A stretch of DNA of 64,000 nt from Mycobacterium sp. DL592 (GCF_011694515.1 NZ_CP050192.1:481932-545931), one strand, 5' to 3'; shown: positions 18,210 to 26,384, counted from the stretch's first letter. Numbers and translations are program-made. The notes: generated from the letters alone by a model not told the origin.

Positions 18210-19996
18210 CAGTGCTGCGAGACAGAGCCGCCGGCGCGCTTGCGGCGCCGGATGAACACGAAACCGATCACGAACAGTGCCAGGTTCTGGGGCGGATCGG
18301 ACATGTCGTAGCCGAGGTCCTTGAGAATCCCGATCTCGATGGCGCTCAACGTCCGCACGCCGAGGCCCGTGGAGGTCGAGGCATTCATCAGTTTGGCGTT
18401 CGAGCCGGTGAACTTCGTGTCGTCCAGATGCGACATCGAGCTACCGGACTCCCATGGGTTGGGGGTGTACAGGGGCACCGGGTGGCCGTTGTTGGCGGCC
18501 ATCGCGTTCGCGCCGCCGAAGTAGAGGCCCTGGCTGCCGCCGGTCAAATTGGTGTCGTAACTCGTAAGCCATGTGTAGCTGCCGTCGATCGGATGCGCGC
18601 CGGTGGAGGTCACCACGAAGCCGTCGAAGGTGGTCCAGTTGTTGCCGGTGTTGTTTCCGGAGCTGTCGATGACGGACAGGAATCCCAGGGTGTGCACCAG
18701 CTCGTGCAACGCAGTGGACTGGAAGTCGTACTGGCCGGACGCCACTGAATCGCCAAAAGCCCAGGAGTAGTTGAAGTTCCAGGTGATCTGGCCGTCCGCG
18801 GCTGCCCCGTTGGAGTCCACGCCGGTCTGTATCTTCTTCTGCACAACGGTGTTGTAGAAGCCGGGATCGGTGGAGATGAGGTCGCTTCCCGCCGAGGCCA
18901 GCGTCGAGGTGAAGAACGAATACTCGCCGGTGACGTCGTAGGTGATGGTCACCGCCTGGGGGGCCTTGATATAGGACGACAGGTAGATCGCCGTCGACTG
19001 CAGTGCTGCGCGGGCGGCGCTGGACCAGTACTGCGCGCCCGAACCGAAGATGAAGTTGAAGCCCACCCGAATCGCGGTGTCGTTCTGCGTCACTGAGACC
19101 AGAGCGCCGGTGTTCGGCGAACGCAGCGGGTCCAGCAGGTTGATGTGAAGACCGGTGTCGGTGGCTGCGATGGTGAACGCGTCGACTCCGTCGAACCCGC
19201 TCCCGGGTGTGTAGGTGTAGTTGCCTGCGGAATCGACTGCCACGCTGCCGTAGTGGGGATTCTGGGTGACGCTGTAGACGATCGGATCGCCCTCAGGATC
19301 GACCGCATTGAGGCTGCCGGTGATTGTTCCGCCGGTTTGGCCGGTGGTCTGCACGGGCGCGACGGTGGGTGCCTGGTTGAAGAAGGTGCGGCGCACCAGC
19401 AGCCCGATGCCTTCGAAGAAGGAGCTCACCGAGTTCAGCAGCTTCGTGAAGACGTCGGTGATCGACGATGCCGACGCATCGCCGGTCGGCACCCGTAGGG
19501 CGCTGATGTCGTTCGGAGATGTGGCGACAACCGCGGCCGACGGAGTCGAGGAGGTCGAGGAGATCGTGACGACGCCCGTGGAACTGTCCGGTGCGGTCGT
19601 CAGGCGGGCCACCACGGACTGCAGGTCTGCCGTGGGGTCGGTGACGGCCGTGACGCCGGCCGGGGCCCGCCGGGTATGGCCGGTGGCGGGCAGGTCGCCG
19701 AGCACGGTGCGGGTGCTGACGGTGGTCGAGGTGGTGCGCGCCGACTGGGTGCTGCCGGAGCCGGCCGCCGCGGTCGCCGCCGCCGCGCTCGGGGAGTTCG
19801 CGGGACCGGTGTGGGCCGATCGGGCTGAGCGTCCGGTCGACGCGGTACCCGACTTCGCCGGGGCGTCCGCGGTGGAGCTGGCACTCTGGTCGGAGCCGTC
19901 TGCCCAGGCGATACCCAGTGCCTGGGGGCCGGCCAAGGACACACCGACGACGAACGCAGCTGCGCTGAATCGCGTGCTGATTCGGGGTGTCGACAT
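18209..19996 (-). CDS. Secreted HExxH metalloprotease with cadherin-like domain and C-terminal anchor
   Basis: A 595-residue exported protein. Residues 1-33 are a signal peptide (FVVGVSLAGPQALGIAWAD), followed by a Ser/Thr/Ala-rich low-complexity linker to about residue 130. A cadherin/VCBS-like module follows (about 215-300: DPEGDPIVYSVTQNPHYG, GFDGVDAFTIAATDTG). The protease domain carries HELVHTLGF (residues 431-439), the HExxH zinc signature of zincins, and MSHLDD further on. The C-terminus QNLALFVIGFVFIRRRKRAGG is a short hydrophobic helix plus an arginine cluster, like a membrane stop or sorting signal. The N-terminal architecture (signal, then S/T/A linker) parallels the PGRS-propeller protein at 56-61 kb. 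Confidence 0.82.
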   Translation of the reverse strand: MSTPRISTRFSAAAFVVGVSLAGPQALGIAWADGSDQSASSTADAPAKSGTASTGRSARSAHTGPANSPSAAAATAAAGSGSTQSARTTSTTVSTRTVLGDLPATGHTRRAPAGVTAVTDPTADLQSVVARLTTAPDSSTGVVTISSTSSTPSAAVVATSPNDISALRVPTGDASASSITDVFTKLLNSVSSFFEGIGLLVRRTFFNQAPTVAPVQTTGQTGGTITGSLNAVDPEGDPIVYSVTQNPHYGSVAVDSAGNYTYTPGSGFDGVDAFTIAATDTGLHINLLDPLRSPNTGALVSVTQNDTAIRVGFNFIFGSGAQYWSSAARAALQSTAIYLSSYIKAPQAVTITYDVTGEYSFFTSTLASAGSDLISTDPGFYNTVVQKKIQTGVDSNGAAADGQITWNFNYSWAFGDSVASGQYDFQSTALHELVHTLGFLSVIDSSGNNTGNNWTTFDGFVVTSTGAHPIDGSYTWLTSYDTNLTGGSQGLYFGGANAMAANNGHPVPLYTPNPWESGSSMSHLDDTKFTGSNAKLMNASTSTGLGVRTLSAIEIGILKDLGYDMSDPPQNLALFVIGFVFIRRRKRAGGSVSQH

Positions 19997-20402
19997 TGCT
20001 TTTTCCCGCCTCCCCCGACTCCGCGCAGACGGATATCTGCGGTGGCGTCGATTTTAGGGTGCCGAGCCAGCAAACCGACCCGAGACGGCGATAACGGTAG
20101 CTGACGGAGCGCGCGCACGTTGTTTGTCCACCGGCCGACCGCGATATCCGAACGGGTCGGCGCCGCGATGCGTGCCGACCGGACAGGTGTGTGGTTTTGA
20201 GCGTCAGTCGGCCTGTCCGCTGCGCCGCGATCCCAACCGTGCCGGCCACGATAAGTGAGCTGAACTGGTGCTAACGGTAGGCCAGGGACGGGCTCTTGCC
20301 CAGACGCCGGGCCACCGCTAATCTGAACAAGTGTCCGGAACAGTGTTGTGGCGGCGATCGAAGCAGGCGCTCGCCGACGGATCGCCAGGGCGGTGACCTG
20401 AT
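19997..20402. other. Intergenic region between the metalloprotease and the LLM operon
   Basis: About 400 nt divergent promoter region without a credible gene. It contains a short inverted repeat GCAGA-N6-TCTGC at 20025-20040 close to the metalloprotease start and the longer palindrome at 20326-20347 near the operon on the other side. Confidence 0.5.
20326..20347. promoter_or_regulatory. Palindrome AACA-N4-TCCGGA-N4-TGTT upstream of the LLM operon
   Basis: A 22-nt element in which both the outer arms (AACA/TGTT) and the centre (TCCGGA) are perfectly palindromic, 56 nt before the SDR remnant. The design is typical for TetR- or GntR-type operators. No matching regulator gene is adjacent. Confidence 0.45.
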
Positions 20403-20516
20403 ATGACCGACCGCCTCACTGGCAAAGTCATGATCGTCACCGGGGCCGGGAGGGGCATCGGTACGGCGACTGCTCGGGCGGTCTTCCTGCCCCGACATTC
20501 GCAAGCGGGGAATTGA
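20403..20516 (+). pseudogene. Truncated short-chain dehydrogenase N-terminus / upstream small ORF
   Basis: ATG at 20403 opens a 37-residue frame. Its first 27 residues are a convincing SDR start (LTGKVMIVTGAGRGIGTATA), with the TGAGRGIG dinucleotide motif, and it then runs into unrelated residues (FLPRHSQAGN) and a stop. The stop TGA shares its last base with the ATG of the LLM gene (TGATG), so it could still act as a translated leader coupling into that gene. An 11-bp direct repeat CCTGCCCCGAC (20486-20496 and 20557-20567) flanks the break. A deletion that removed the body of an SDR gene is the most likely origin. Confidence 0.7.
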
Positions 20517-21400
20517 TGCGCTTCACCTTCTCGGATTCGATGACCCGCACGGAATACCTGCCCCGACTTGCAGTGGCCGCCGAGGCGGCGGGCTATGACG
20601 GCTTCGCGATCCCGGACTCGATCGGCTACCCGGAGCACTCTGATGCGGTCTACCCGTACACCGCCGACGGCGACCGCAGCTTTCTGGAGGGCAAGGAGTT
20701 CATCGAACCTTTCGTGCTCGCGGGCTATCTGGGCGCGCTCACCACACGTATCCGGTTCAACACCTTCGTGGTGAAGTTCCCGGTGCGCTCACCGGTACTC
20801 GCCGCCAAGGAGGCGTTCTCGGTTGCCGCACTGACCGGGAACCGACTGGGCCTGGGCATCGGCATCGGCAGCAGCCCCTACCCCGATGACTACCTGATGG
20901 CCGGTGTCGACCCGGCCCACAAAGGCGCTCGGCTCGACGAGGCGATCGACATCTTCCGCGGGCTGGAGACCGGGGCGTTCTTCTCCCACCACGGCCGGTT
21001 CTACGACGTTCCGTCGATGAAGGTCTGCCCGGTGCCGACTGCGCCGATCCCTTTGCTGATCGGCGGTCATTCCGACGCCGCGCTGAAACGGGCTGCCACC
21101 AAGGCCGACGGTTGGATGCACGCCGGGGGACCCAACGACGCCCTGGCGGCGATGCTCGGCAAGCTCCGGGCTTACCGGGCCGAGGCGGGGCAGACGCACC
21201 AGCCCTTCGAGATTCACGCAGCCAGCCGCGACGCCCGCACGGTCGATGGGTGTAAACGATTGGCGGACATGGGAGTCACCGACGTGATCGTCGGCTTCCG
21301 CAACCCCTACATCAGAGGCGAGGACCGTCAACCGCTGGAGGACAAGCTGGTCCGGTTGCGGCGATTCGCCGACGAGGTCCTCAGCAAGGTCCACTCCTGA
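20516..21400 (+). CDS. LLM-class (F420-dependent type) oxidoreductase
   Basis: Luciferase-like monooxygenase-fold protein of 294 residues; mycobacterial members usually use coenzyme F420 and sometimes FMN. Typical motifs are MRFTFSDS at the start, IRFNTFVVKFPVRSPVLAAKEAFSVAAL, RLGLGIGIGSSPYPDDY and PLLIGGHSDAALKRAA. The ATG at 20516 overlaps the stop of the SDR remnant; a TTG at 20513 would add one residue. It is the first full gene of a five-gene operon ending at 25397. The substrate is unknown. Confidence 0.88.
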   Translation: MRFTFSDSMTRTEYLPRLAVAAEAAGYDGFAIPDSIGYPEHSDAVYPYTADGDRSFLEGKEFIEPFVLAGYLGALTTRIRFNTFVVKFPVRSPVLAAKEAFSVAALTGNRLGLGIGIGSSPYPDDYLMAGVDPAHKGARLDEAIDIFRGLETGAFFSHHGRFYDVPSMKVCPVPTAPIPLLIGGHSDAALKRAATKADGWMHAGGPNDALAAMLGKLRAYRAEAGQTHQPFEIHAASRDARTVDGCKRLADMGVTDVIVGFRNPYIRGEDRQPLEDKLVRLRRFADEVLSKVHS

Positions 21401-21408
21401 GGGCCACC

Positions 21409-22551
21409 ATGAACAACGTCTTCTATTTCGACTGGCACACCTGGTGGACGCTGATCCTGCTGGTCCGCCAGGAACCCGAGGCGCGCCGCCGCCGCAAGCA
21501 GTACCGCACGCTGTGCCTCGTTGTACCGGCGCTGGCAGTGCTGCACACCGTGACGTTCGCGCTCGACCCGATCGTCTTTCCGGCACTGCGCCGCAACGAA
21601 ATTCACAGGCCGGTCTTCGTCGTCGGTCACGCACGAAGCGGCACGACCTATCTGCACCGCATGATGGCCAACGACCCCCGCTTCTCCTATGTGCTGCTGT
21701 GGGAGATGTTCTTCCCCTCGCTCATCGAGAAGAAGGTGCTGCGGGCCATCCTGCGGTGGGATCGGCGCCTCGGCGGACTCCTGCGCAAGCGCATCGACGT
21801 CATCGATGCGCGGCTGTTCGCCAAGAGCAACACCGTTCACGAGTCCGGACTGTTCGCTGCGGAGGAGGACGAGTTCCTGCTGACGACGTCGTGCGCCTCG
21901 GGGTTCTGGGTGTTGCAGTATCCACAAGCCCAGCATCTGGACTTCTACTACGTCGACGACCGCTGGCCCGACCGCAAGCGGCGGCGGGTCATGCAGTTCT
22001 ATCGAGAGTGTGTGCGCCGCCAACTGGCGCTCAACGGCCCCGATGTCATGCATCTGTCGAAGGCGCCCATCCACTGCGGCAGGGTGCAGAGCCTCATCGA
22101 CACTTTTCCGAACGCCAGACTCGTTGTCCCGGTTCGCAATCCCTATGAGACGATTCCCAGCTTCCTCAAACTCATGCAGTTCGCCTGGTCGGCGCGCAAG
22201 CGCCCGGAGGCCGAGATGCGCTCGTCGTTCGCGTCCTTCGTCGAATCGTCGTATCACTACTATCAGCATCCGCTGGACGTCCTGGACGCTCACCCGGAGG
22301 TGCCGAGCGTGATCGTGAACTACAGCGATCTGGTGACCGATCCAGCCGGGGTGATGCGGCGCGTCTACGACGAGATCGGACTCGACATGGTGCCCGAACA
22401 GGCCAGTGCGCTGGCGAAGGAGAAGGGCCGCGAATACCGGTCGGGCCACACCTACAGTCTGGAGGAGTTCGGGCTCGAAGCCGACGCCATCCGGACCCAT
22501 CTGGCCCCGTTGTTCGATCGTTTCGGTTGGGAGGAAGACCGTGTCGGCTGA
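21409..22551 (+). CDS. PAPS-dependent sulfotransferase family protein
   Basis: A 380-residue member of the mycobacterial sulfotransferase family (sulfotransfer_3 type). The 5'-phosphosulfate loop is VFVVGHARSGTTYLHR (about residues 67-82), and the 3'-phosphate motif corresponds to RLVVPVRNPYETIPSF. A His in HRMMA/SKAPIHCGR could serve as the base. A hydrophobic N-terminal stretch (LCLVVPALAVLHTVTFALDPIVF) suggests membrane association. It lies 8 nt after the LLM gene and overlaps the next gene by 11 nt. The substrate may be a lipid or sterol; sequence does not decide. Confidence 0.85.
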   Translation: MNNVFYFDWHTWWTLILLVRQEPEARRRRKQYRTLCLVVPALAVLHTVTFALDPIVFPALRRNEIHRPVFVVGHARSGTTYLHRMMANDPRFSYVLLWEMFFPSLIEKKVLRAILRWDRRLGGLLRKRIDVIDARLFAKSNTVHESGLFAAEEDEFLLTTSCASGFWVLQYPQAQHLDFYYVDDRWPDRKRRRVMQFYRECVRRQLALNGPDVMHLSKAPIHCGRVQSLIDTFPNARLVVPVRNPYETIPSFLKLMQFAWSARKRPEAEMRSSFASFVESSYHYYQHPLDVLDAHPEVPSVIVNYSDLVTDPAGVMRRVYDEIGLDMVPEQASALAKEKGREYRSGHTYSLEEFGLEADAIRTHLAPLFDRFGWEEDRVG

Positions 22552-23899
22552 CCACAGCGGTGAGTTGCGTGCGGCATGGGACGACATGATCGACCGGCTG
22601 GGCCACGCCCGCGATGCCCTGGAGTCACCGGAGTTGCACGCCCCGCCGCAGTCCGGGCCGCGTGACCTCGCCGAGGGCTACCGTTACCTGCTCGGCTTCG
22701 TCCACTCGGCCATCGAACGGGCATTCTTCGGCGATCCCGAGTTCCCCTACTTTCGCCGCAGCATCCAGGTGCTGGACAAGGCCACCATCGACAACGCCGA
22801 CGCGATGTACCTCTCCGCCCCGATCGATGGCCGCTTCACCTACCGGATCACCGGCCGGGTGGCCGACAGCCGGCACTGGGGTGGTGGTCCGTGCGCGCCG
22901 TCGGGTCCCATTGCGCCGCAATACCTCATCGTCGAAGCCCACACCGGCTACGCCGGTGACAGCGGCGACCTCGCCGAGCTGCAACCTGGCGTTCGGGGCA
23001 ACACCGGCAAGCTGGACTCCCCGGAGCTGGCGATCGGCGAGGACGGCCGGTTCGAGATCATACTGGCCCCCGAGCGGCCAGCGGACTTCAGCGGAAACTT
23101 CATCTCCACCCAGCGGGTGTCCAAGCGCAGCGTTGCGACTTTCCATGCCGAGTTCGTGACGGTTCGAGCGTTGTATCACGACTGGGAGCGCGAAGAGGCC
23201 CCCGAGTTGTCGATCGCGCGCCTGGACAAGATCGGTGCGCACCCACCTGCGCTCGACCCAACCGCGGCCGCGAAGGCGATGCGCCGCGTCGGTGAGATCG
23301 TCGACAACCAGACCAGATTCTGGAACAAGTTCTACGACGTGGTGCTGGAGGCACACGGCGATCGCAATGGTGACGGCCGGACGTTCATGCCGCGCAACGA
23401 CTTCAACGCACCGGCCGGGGCGTCGCTGGCCACCGGCGGCGGCCAGAGCACCAACGTCTACTCCGGCGGCATGTACGAGCTGGGACCGGACGAGGTCCTG
23501 CTCGTCGACACCGAGGTGTTCGAACCGCCGGCCTACATGGGATTTCATCTGGCCAACGTCTGGGGCGAGTCGCACGACTACGCCAACCACGTCAGCAGTC
23601 TCAACGGAACACAAGCCCGCCGCGACGACGACGGTCACTACCGCTACGTCGTCGCGCACCGCGATCCCGGTGTGCCCAACTGGCTGGACACCACCGGGCT
23701 GCCGGTCGGGTTCATGACCATGCGCTGGACGTATCCTGCTCCCACGGAACGGCTTCCGGTCGTGACGGTGCGCAAGCTGTCGTTCGCTGAACTCGACGAG
23801 CACCTACCCGCATCGACGCCGCGGGTGTCACCCGATGACCGCCGCCAACAGATCCGCATTCGTGCCGAACATGTGCAGCGTCGCTACCGCCAGTACTGA
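22541..23899 (+). CDS. DUF1214-like protein in the sulfotransferase operon
   Basis: A 452-residue soluble protein beginning at a GTG (MSADHSGELRAAWDDM) that overlaps the sulfotransferase stop. The C-terminal half has features of the DUF1214/DUF1254 family (ELGPDEVLLVDTEVFEPPAYMGFHLAN, NWLDTTGLPVGFMTMRWTYP). The PNWLDTTG motif is typical of this family in actinobacteria, where no reaction is established. It has no signal peptide. Its position between a sulfotransferase and a SnoaL-like protein suggests a shared substrate. Confidence 0.75.
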   Translation: MSADHSGELRAAWDDMIDRLGHARDALESPELHAPPQSGPRDLAEGYRYLLGFVHSAIERAFFGDPEFPYFRRSIQVLDKATIDNADAMYLSAPIDGRFTYRITGRVADSRHWGGGPCAPSGPIAPQYLIVEAHTGYAGDSGDLAELQPGVRGNTGKLDSPELAIGEDGRFEIILAPERPADFSGNFISTQRVSKRSVATFHAEFVTVRALYHDWEREEAPELSIARLDKIGAHPPALDPTAAAKAMRRVGEIVDNQTRFWNKFYDVVLEAHGDRNGDGRTFMPRNDFNAPAGASLATGGGQSTNVYSGGMYELGPDEVLLVDTEVFEPPAYMGFHLANVWGESHDYANHVSSLNGTQARRDDDGHYRYVVAHRDPGVPNWLDTTGLPVGFMTMRWTYPAPTERLPVVTVRKLSFAELDEHLPASTPRVSPDDRRQQIRIRAEHVQRRYRQY

Positions 23900-23943
23900 A
23901 AGTGACTGTAAAGCAACAGTTTCAGCAGATGAAAGGAAGTGTC

Positions 23944-24558
23944 ATGAGCGAGACATTCACCCGCGACGAGATCAAGGGGTTCTGGGCCCAGTGGCTGGAA
24001 GCCAATCGGGAAGCCGAACGTGCCGGTGACTGGGGCGGCATGGCCGACCTCTACCTCGAAGACGCCACCTACGGCTGGATGTTCACCCCCGACGAACACT
24101 TCATGGCCATCGGCCGCGATGAGATCCGCAAGTGGGCGCTCGGGACCGAGATGTCGGGCCTCGACGGATGGCACTACGACTACATGGCGACCGTCATGGA
24201 CGAGGAGAACGCCATGATCGTCGGCTTCTGGCGGCAGATGTCCGGGGTGCCCGACGAGAACGGACAGGAGTACGAGATCCGCGGGATCGGCGGCAGTTGG
24301 TTCGGTGTGGCCCGCGACAAGACCGATGGCAAGATCCGCATCGAGTGGCAGCGTGACTGGTTCGATCTCGGGTCGACCGCTCACACCTTCATCCAGGTCG
24401 CCAAGTCAGGTAAGGCGCCCAAGCAGTTCCTGGACCGCATCGGTATCCCCATGATGGACATGCCCGGCCGCTACAACTACGCGGATCTGCCGTCGACGCT
24501 GTGGCCGCCGCCAGTCGCCGCAGGTCGCTACATCACCCAGAAACCACTGGATAAGTAG
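23944..24558 (+). CDS. SnoaL-like (NTF2-fold) protein, paralogue of the protein at 35014-35568
   Basis: A 204-residue polyketide-cyclase/ketosteroid-isomerase-fold protein. The ATG at 23944 follows an AGGAAG site. It shares long stretches with the protein encoded at 35014-35568 of the P450 cluster (WLEANREAE, GDWGGMADLY.EDATYGW, EIRGIGGSWF, IEWQRDWFD), so the two are clear paralogues. It overlaps the following SDR by one base (TAGTG). The domain is likely to bind a hydrophobic or steroid-like ligand; whether it is catalytic is not evident. Confidence 0.82.
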   Translation: MSETFTRDEIKGFWAQWLEANREAERAGDWGGMADLYLEDATYGWMFTPDEHFMAIGRDEIRKWALGTEMSGLDGWHYDYMATVMDEENAMIVGFWRQMSGVPDENGQEYEIRGIGGSWFGVARDKTDGKIRIEWQRDWFDLGSTAHTFIQVAKSGKAPKQFLDRIGIPMMDMPGRYNYADLPSTLWPPPVAAGRYITQKPLDK

Positions 24559-25397
24559 TGCCGGCCCAACCACTTTCGGGGCAGGTGGCCCTGGTGACCG
24601 GTGCGAGCCGGGGTATCGGGGCCGCCATCGCCAGGCGGCTCGCCGCCGAGGGCGCCACTGTCGCCGTCGCCGCCCGCAGCCTGGACGAGCCCGCGCAGGG
24701 CGATGTCGGGGGCACGCTTCGGCAGACCGTCGCCCAGATCGAGGCGGCCGGCGGCCGGGCTGCGGCCGTCCATGTGGACCTCACCTCGCCGGAGTCACGC
24801 GCCGCGATGCACGAACGCGTCGTCGCCGAACTGGGGCCGGTGGACGTGCTGGTCAACAACGCGGCCACGGCGTTGTTCGCGCCGTTCACCACTATCTCGG
24901 AGAAGCGGCTGCGGCTGATCATGACGATCAACTTCTTCGCGCCAGTCGACCTGTGCCAGCGGGTGATTCCGGCCATGCAGCAGCGCGGCGGGGGCGCCAT
25001 TCTCAACATCACCTCGCTGTCGGGCGACATCCCGGCCACACCGCCGCCCGACCCCATCTACCACCTGCAGGGCACTGCGTACGGGCCGTCGAAGGCGGCA
25101 CTGAACCGGCTCAGCGAGGGGCTCGCGTCGGAGTACTACGCCGACTCGATCGTGGTGAATGCGCTGGCTCCACTCAAGGCCGTGCTCACTGAAGGGGTCA
25201 AGGCGACGATCGCGCAGGACGCGGTCGCCGCCGACGGTGTGCTCGAACCCGTCGAGGCGATGGCCGAGGCTGCGCTGGCACTGTGTACGAGTCATCGCGA
25301 CGGGCTCAACGGCGGTGTCTACAAGTCGCTGCCCCTGCTGGAGCAGCTCGGCCGCGCGGTCCGCACCCTCGACGGCACGGAACTGCTGGAGGTCTGA
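24558..25397 (+). CDS. Short-chain dehydrogenase/reductase, last gene of the sulfotransferase operon
   Basis: An SDR of 279 residues with TGASRGIG, NNAAT, catalytic Ser in NITSLSGD and YGPSKAAL. An insertion before the catalytic Tyr (PATPPPDPIYHLQGT) is uncommon and may form a substrate lid. It starts at a GTG sharing one base with the stop of the preceding gene. Its stop codon is directly adjacent to the 3' end of the tRNA-Thr gene on the other strand. Substrate unknown. Confidence 0.86.
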   Translation: MPAQPLSGQVALVTGASRGIGAAIARRLAAEGATVAVAARSLDEPAQGDVGGTLRQTVAQIEAAGGRAAAVHVDLTSPESRAAMHERVVAELGPVDVLVNNAATALFAPFTTISEKRLRLIMTINFFAPVDLCQRVIPAMQQRGGGAILNITSLSGDIPATPPPDPIYHLQGTAYGPSKAALNRLSEGLASEYYADSIVVNALAPLKAVLTEGVKATIAQDAVAADGVLEPVEAMAEAALALCTSHRDGLNGGVYKSLPLLEQLGRAVRTLDGTELLEV

Positions 25398-25468
25398 GCC
25401 CCCTGTCAGGATTGAACTGACGACCTACGCTTTACAAGAGCGTTGCTCTACCACTGAGCTAAGGAGGC
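25398..25468 (-). tRNA. thrV: tRNA-Thr (anticodon UGU)
   Basis: A 71-nt cloverleaf on the minus strand. The acceptor arms GCCTCCT and AGGGGGC pair along their full length with one G-T pair. The anticodon stem ACGCT/AGCGT encloses the loop CTTGTAA with anticodon TGT, and the T-loop is TTCAATC. CCA is not encoded. tRNA-Thr(UGU) precedes the phoP region in M. tuberculosis as well. Confidence 0.95.
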
Positions 25469-25513
25469 GTTGCGGGTCCCGCAGGGCCCCGCGCCGACTA
25501 ACAGACTATCGGT

Positions 25514-26257
25514 TCACGACTCGTCGTCGTCGTGGACCAAGCTGTCGCTGCGGACGCGTTCTGACGAAATCGTCCGGGGCGCGGCATAACGCCGGCGACC
25601 CGGGATCGGGATCCGGTCGGCGATGTTGCTCAGCGGGTTGACCACCAGGCTCAGCGTGGTCACCGCCTCGCGCAGCGTCTCGATGGTGGGGGTCAGCGCC
25701 TCCAGCCCGGGGGTCAACCGGTTGAGGGTGTCAGCGACGTCAGCCAGCTGCTCCAACGGCCCGTTGCGGGCGGTCAGCTTGTCGATGAGCCCGTCCTCGG
25801 CCAGCAGCCGGTCGGCCAGACCTTCCTCGCCCAGCACCCGCTCGAACAGTCCGTCCTCGTCGAGAAGCTGATCCACCAGTCCGCCGGGTGCCAGCGCCCG
25901 CTCGAGGCCGCCGCCTTCGGCAGTCAGCCGGTCCAGGACGCCGTCCTCGGCGGTGATCCGGTCGATCAGGCCGCCGGGACGCATCAGCCGGTCCAGTGGA
26001 CCGTCGGGTGCCAGAGCGCGGCCCAGGGGAGCGTCGTCGTCGAGCAGCTGCGCGATCTTGTTGGCGCGGGCCACCGCGTCCTCGAGCCCGAACATCTGGG
26101 CCACCGAGTTCGGTGAGGCCGGTACGCCGGCCTCACCCAGGGTGCGTCTGGTCAGGTCGAGGCCCGCCCGTGCGACGTCGAGCCCGGCCTCCGCGGCGGC
26201 CAGGCCGACCCGAACCGGGGTGGTGGCCAGCCCCACCAGCGTTTTCGCCAGGTCCAT
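25514..26257 (-). CDS. Decapeptide-repeat protein upstream of phoP (Rv0756c position)
   Basis: A 247-residue protein without signal peptide or membrane helix. Residues 71-170 form ten consecutive ten-residue units with the consensus [LA]-L-x-x-x-G-x-[LI]-[DE]-R (examples ALAPDGPLDR, LMRPGGLIDR, LLAEDGLIDK). The periodicity suggests a solenoid or amphipathic helical rod. The N-terminal 45 residues are Ala-rich and helical (VGLAAAEAGLDVARAGLDL); the C-terminus ends in an acidic SLVHDDDES tail. It is divergent from phoP, with the PhoP box between them. No function is known. Confidence 0.85.
   Translation of the reverse strand: MDLAKTLVGLATTPVRVGLAAAEAGLDVARAGLDLTRRTLGEAGVPASPNSVAQMFGLEDAVARANKIAQLLDDDAPLGRALAPDGPLDRLMRPGGLIDRITAEDGVLDRLTAEGGGLERALAPGGLVDQLLDEDGLFERVLGEEGLADRLLAEDGLIDKLTARNGPLEQLADVADTLNRLTPGLEALTPTIETLREAVTTLSLVVNPLSNIADRIPIPGRRRYAAPRTISSERVRSDSLVHDDDES
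25748..26047 (-). repeat. Ten tandem 30-bp units encoding decapeptides
   Basis: Residues 71-170 of the protein at 25514-26257 keep a strict 10-residue register through ten units. Leu, Gly and the Asp/Glu-Arg pair are the most constant positions. The DNA units have diverged, so selection appears to act on protein structure rather than on recent slippage. Confidence 0.8.
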
Positions 26258-26322
26258 CCGGCAAGTGTATGGGCGCTCGGATGGCGTTACCGGCGGTATC
26301 GCGGAAGTATCAGCAATGCGAC

Positions 26323-26340
26323 TCACAGGAAGCTCACAGT
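26323..26340 (+). promoter_or_regulatory. PhoP box (direct repeat) upstream of phoP
   Basis: TCACAGG-AAGC-TCACAGT: two 7-bp direct repeats separated by 4 nt, matching the TCACAGC-N4-TCACAGC box bound by mycobacterial PhoP dimers. It lies 44 nt before the phoP ATG, consistent with autoregulation, and could also influence the divergent decapeptide-repeat gene. Confidence 0.78.
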
Positions 26341-26384
26341 CGCCTGGCAGCATGACTGCACCACTGTAGGAGGAGATTGACAGC

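Noticed and set aside
23909..23925. AAGCAACAGTTTCAG before the SnoaL-like gene, similar to a KstR site
   Set aside because: The second half reads TTT rather than GTT at the required spacing, and the gene is within an operon.
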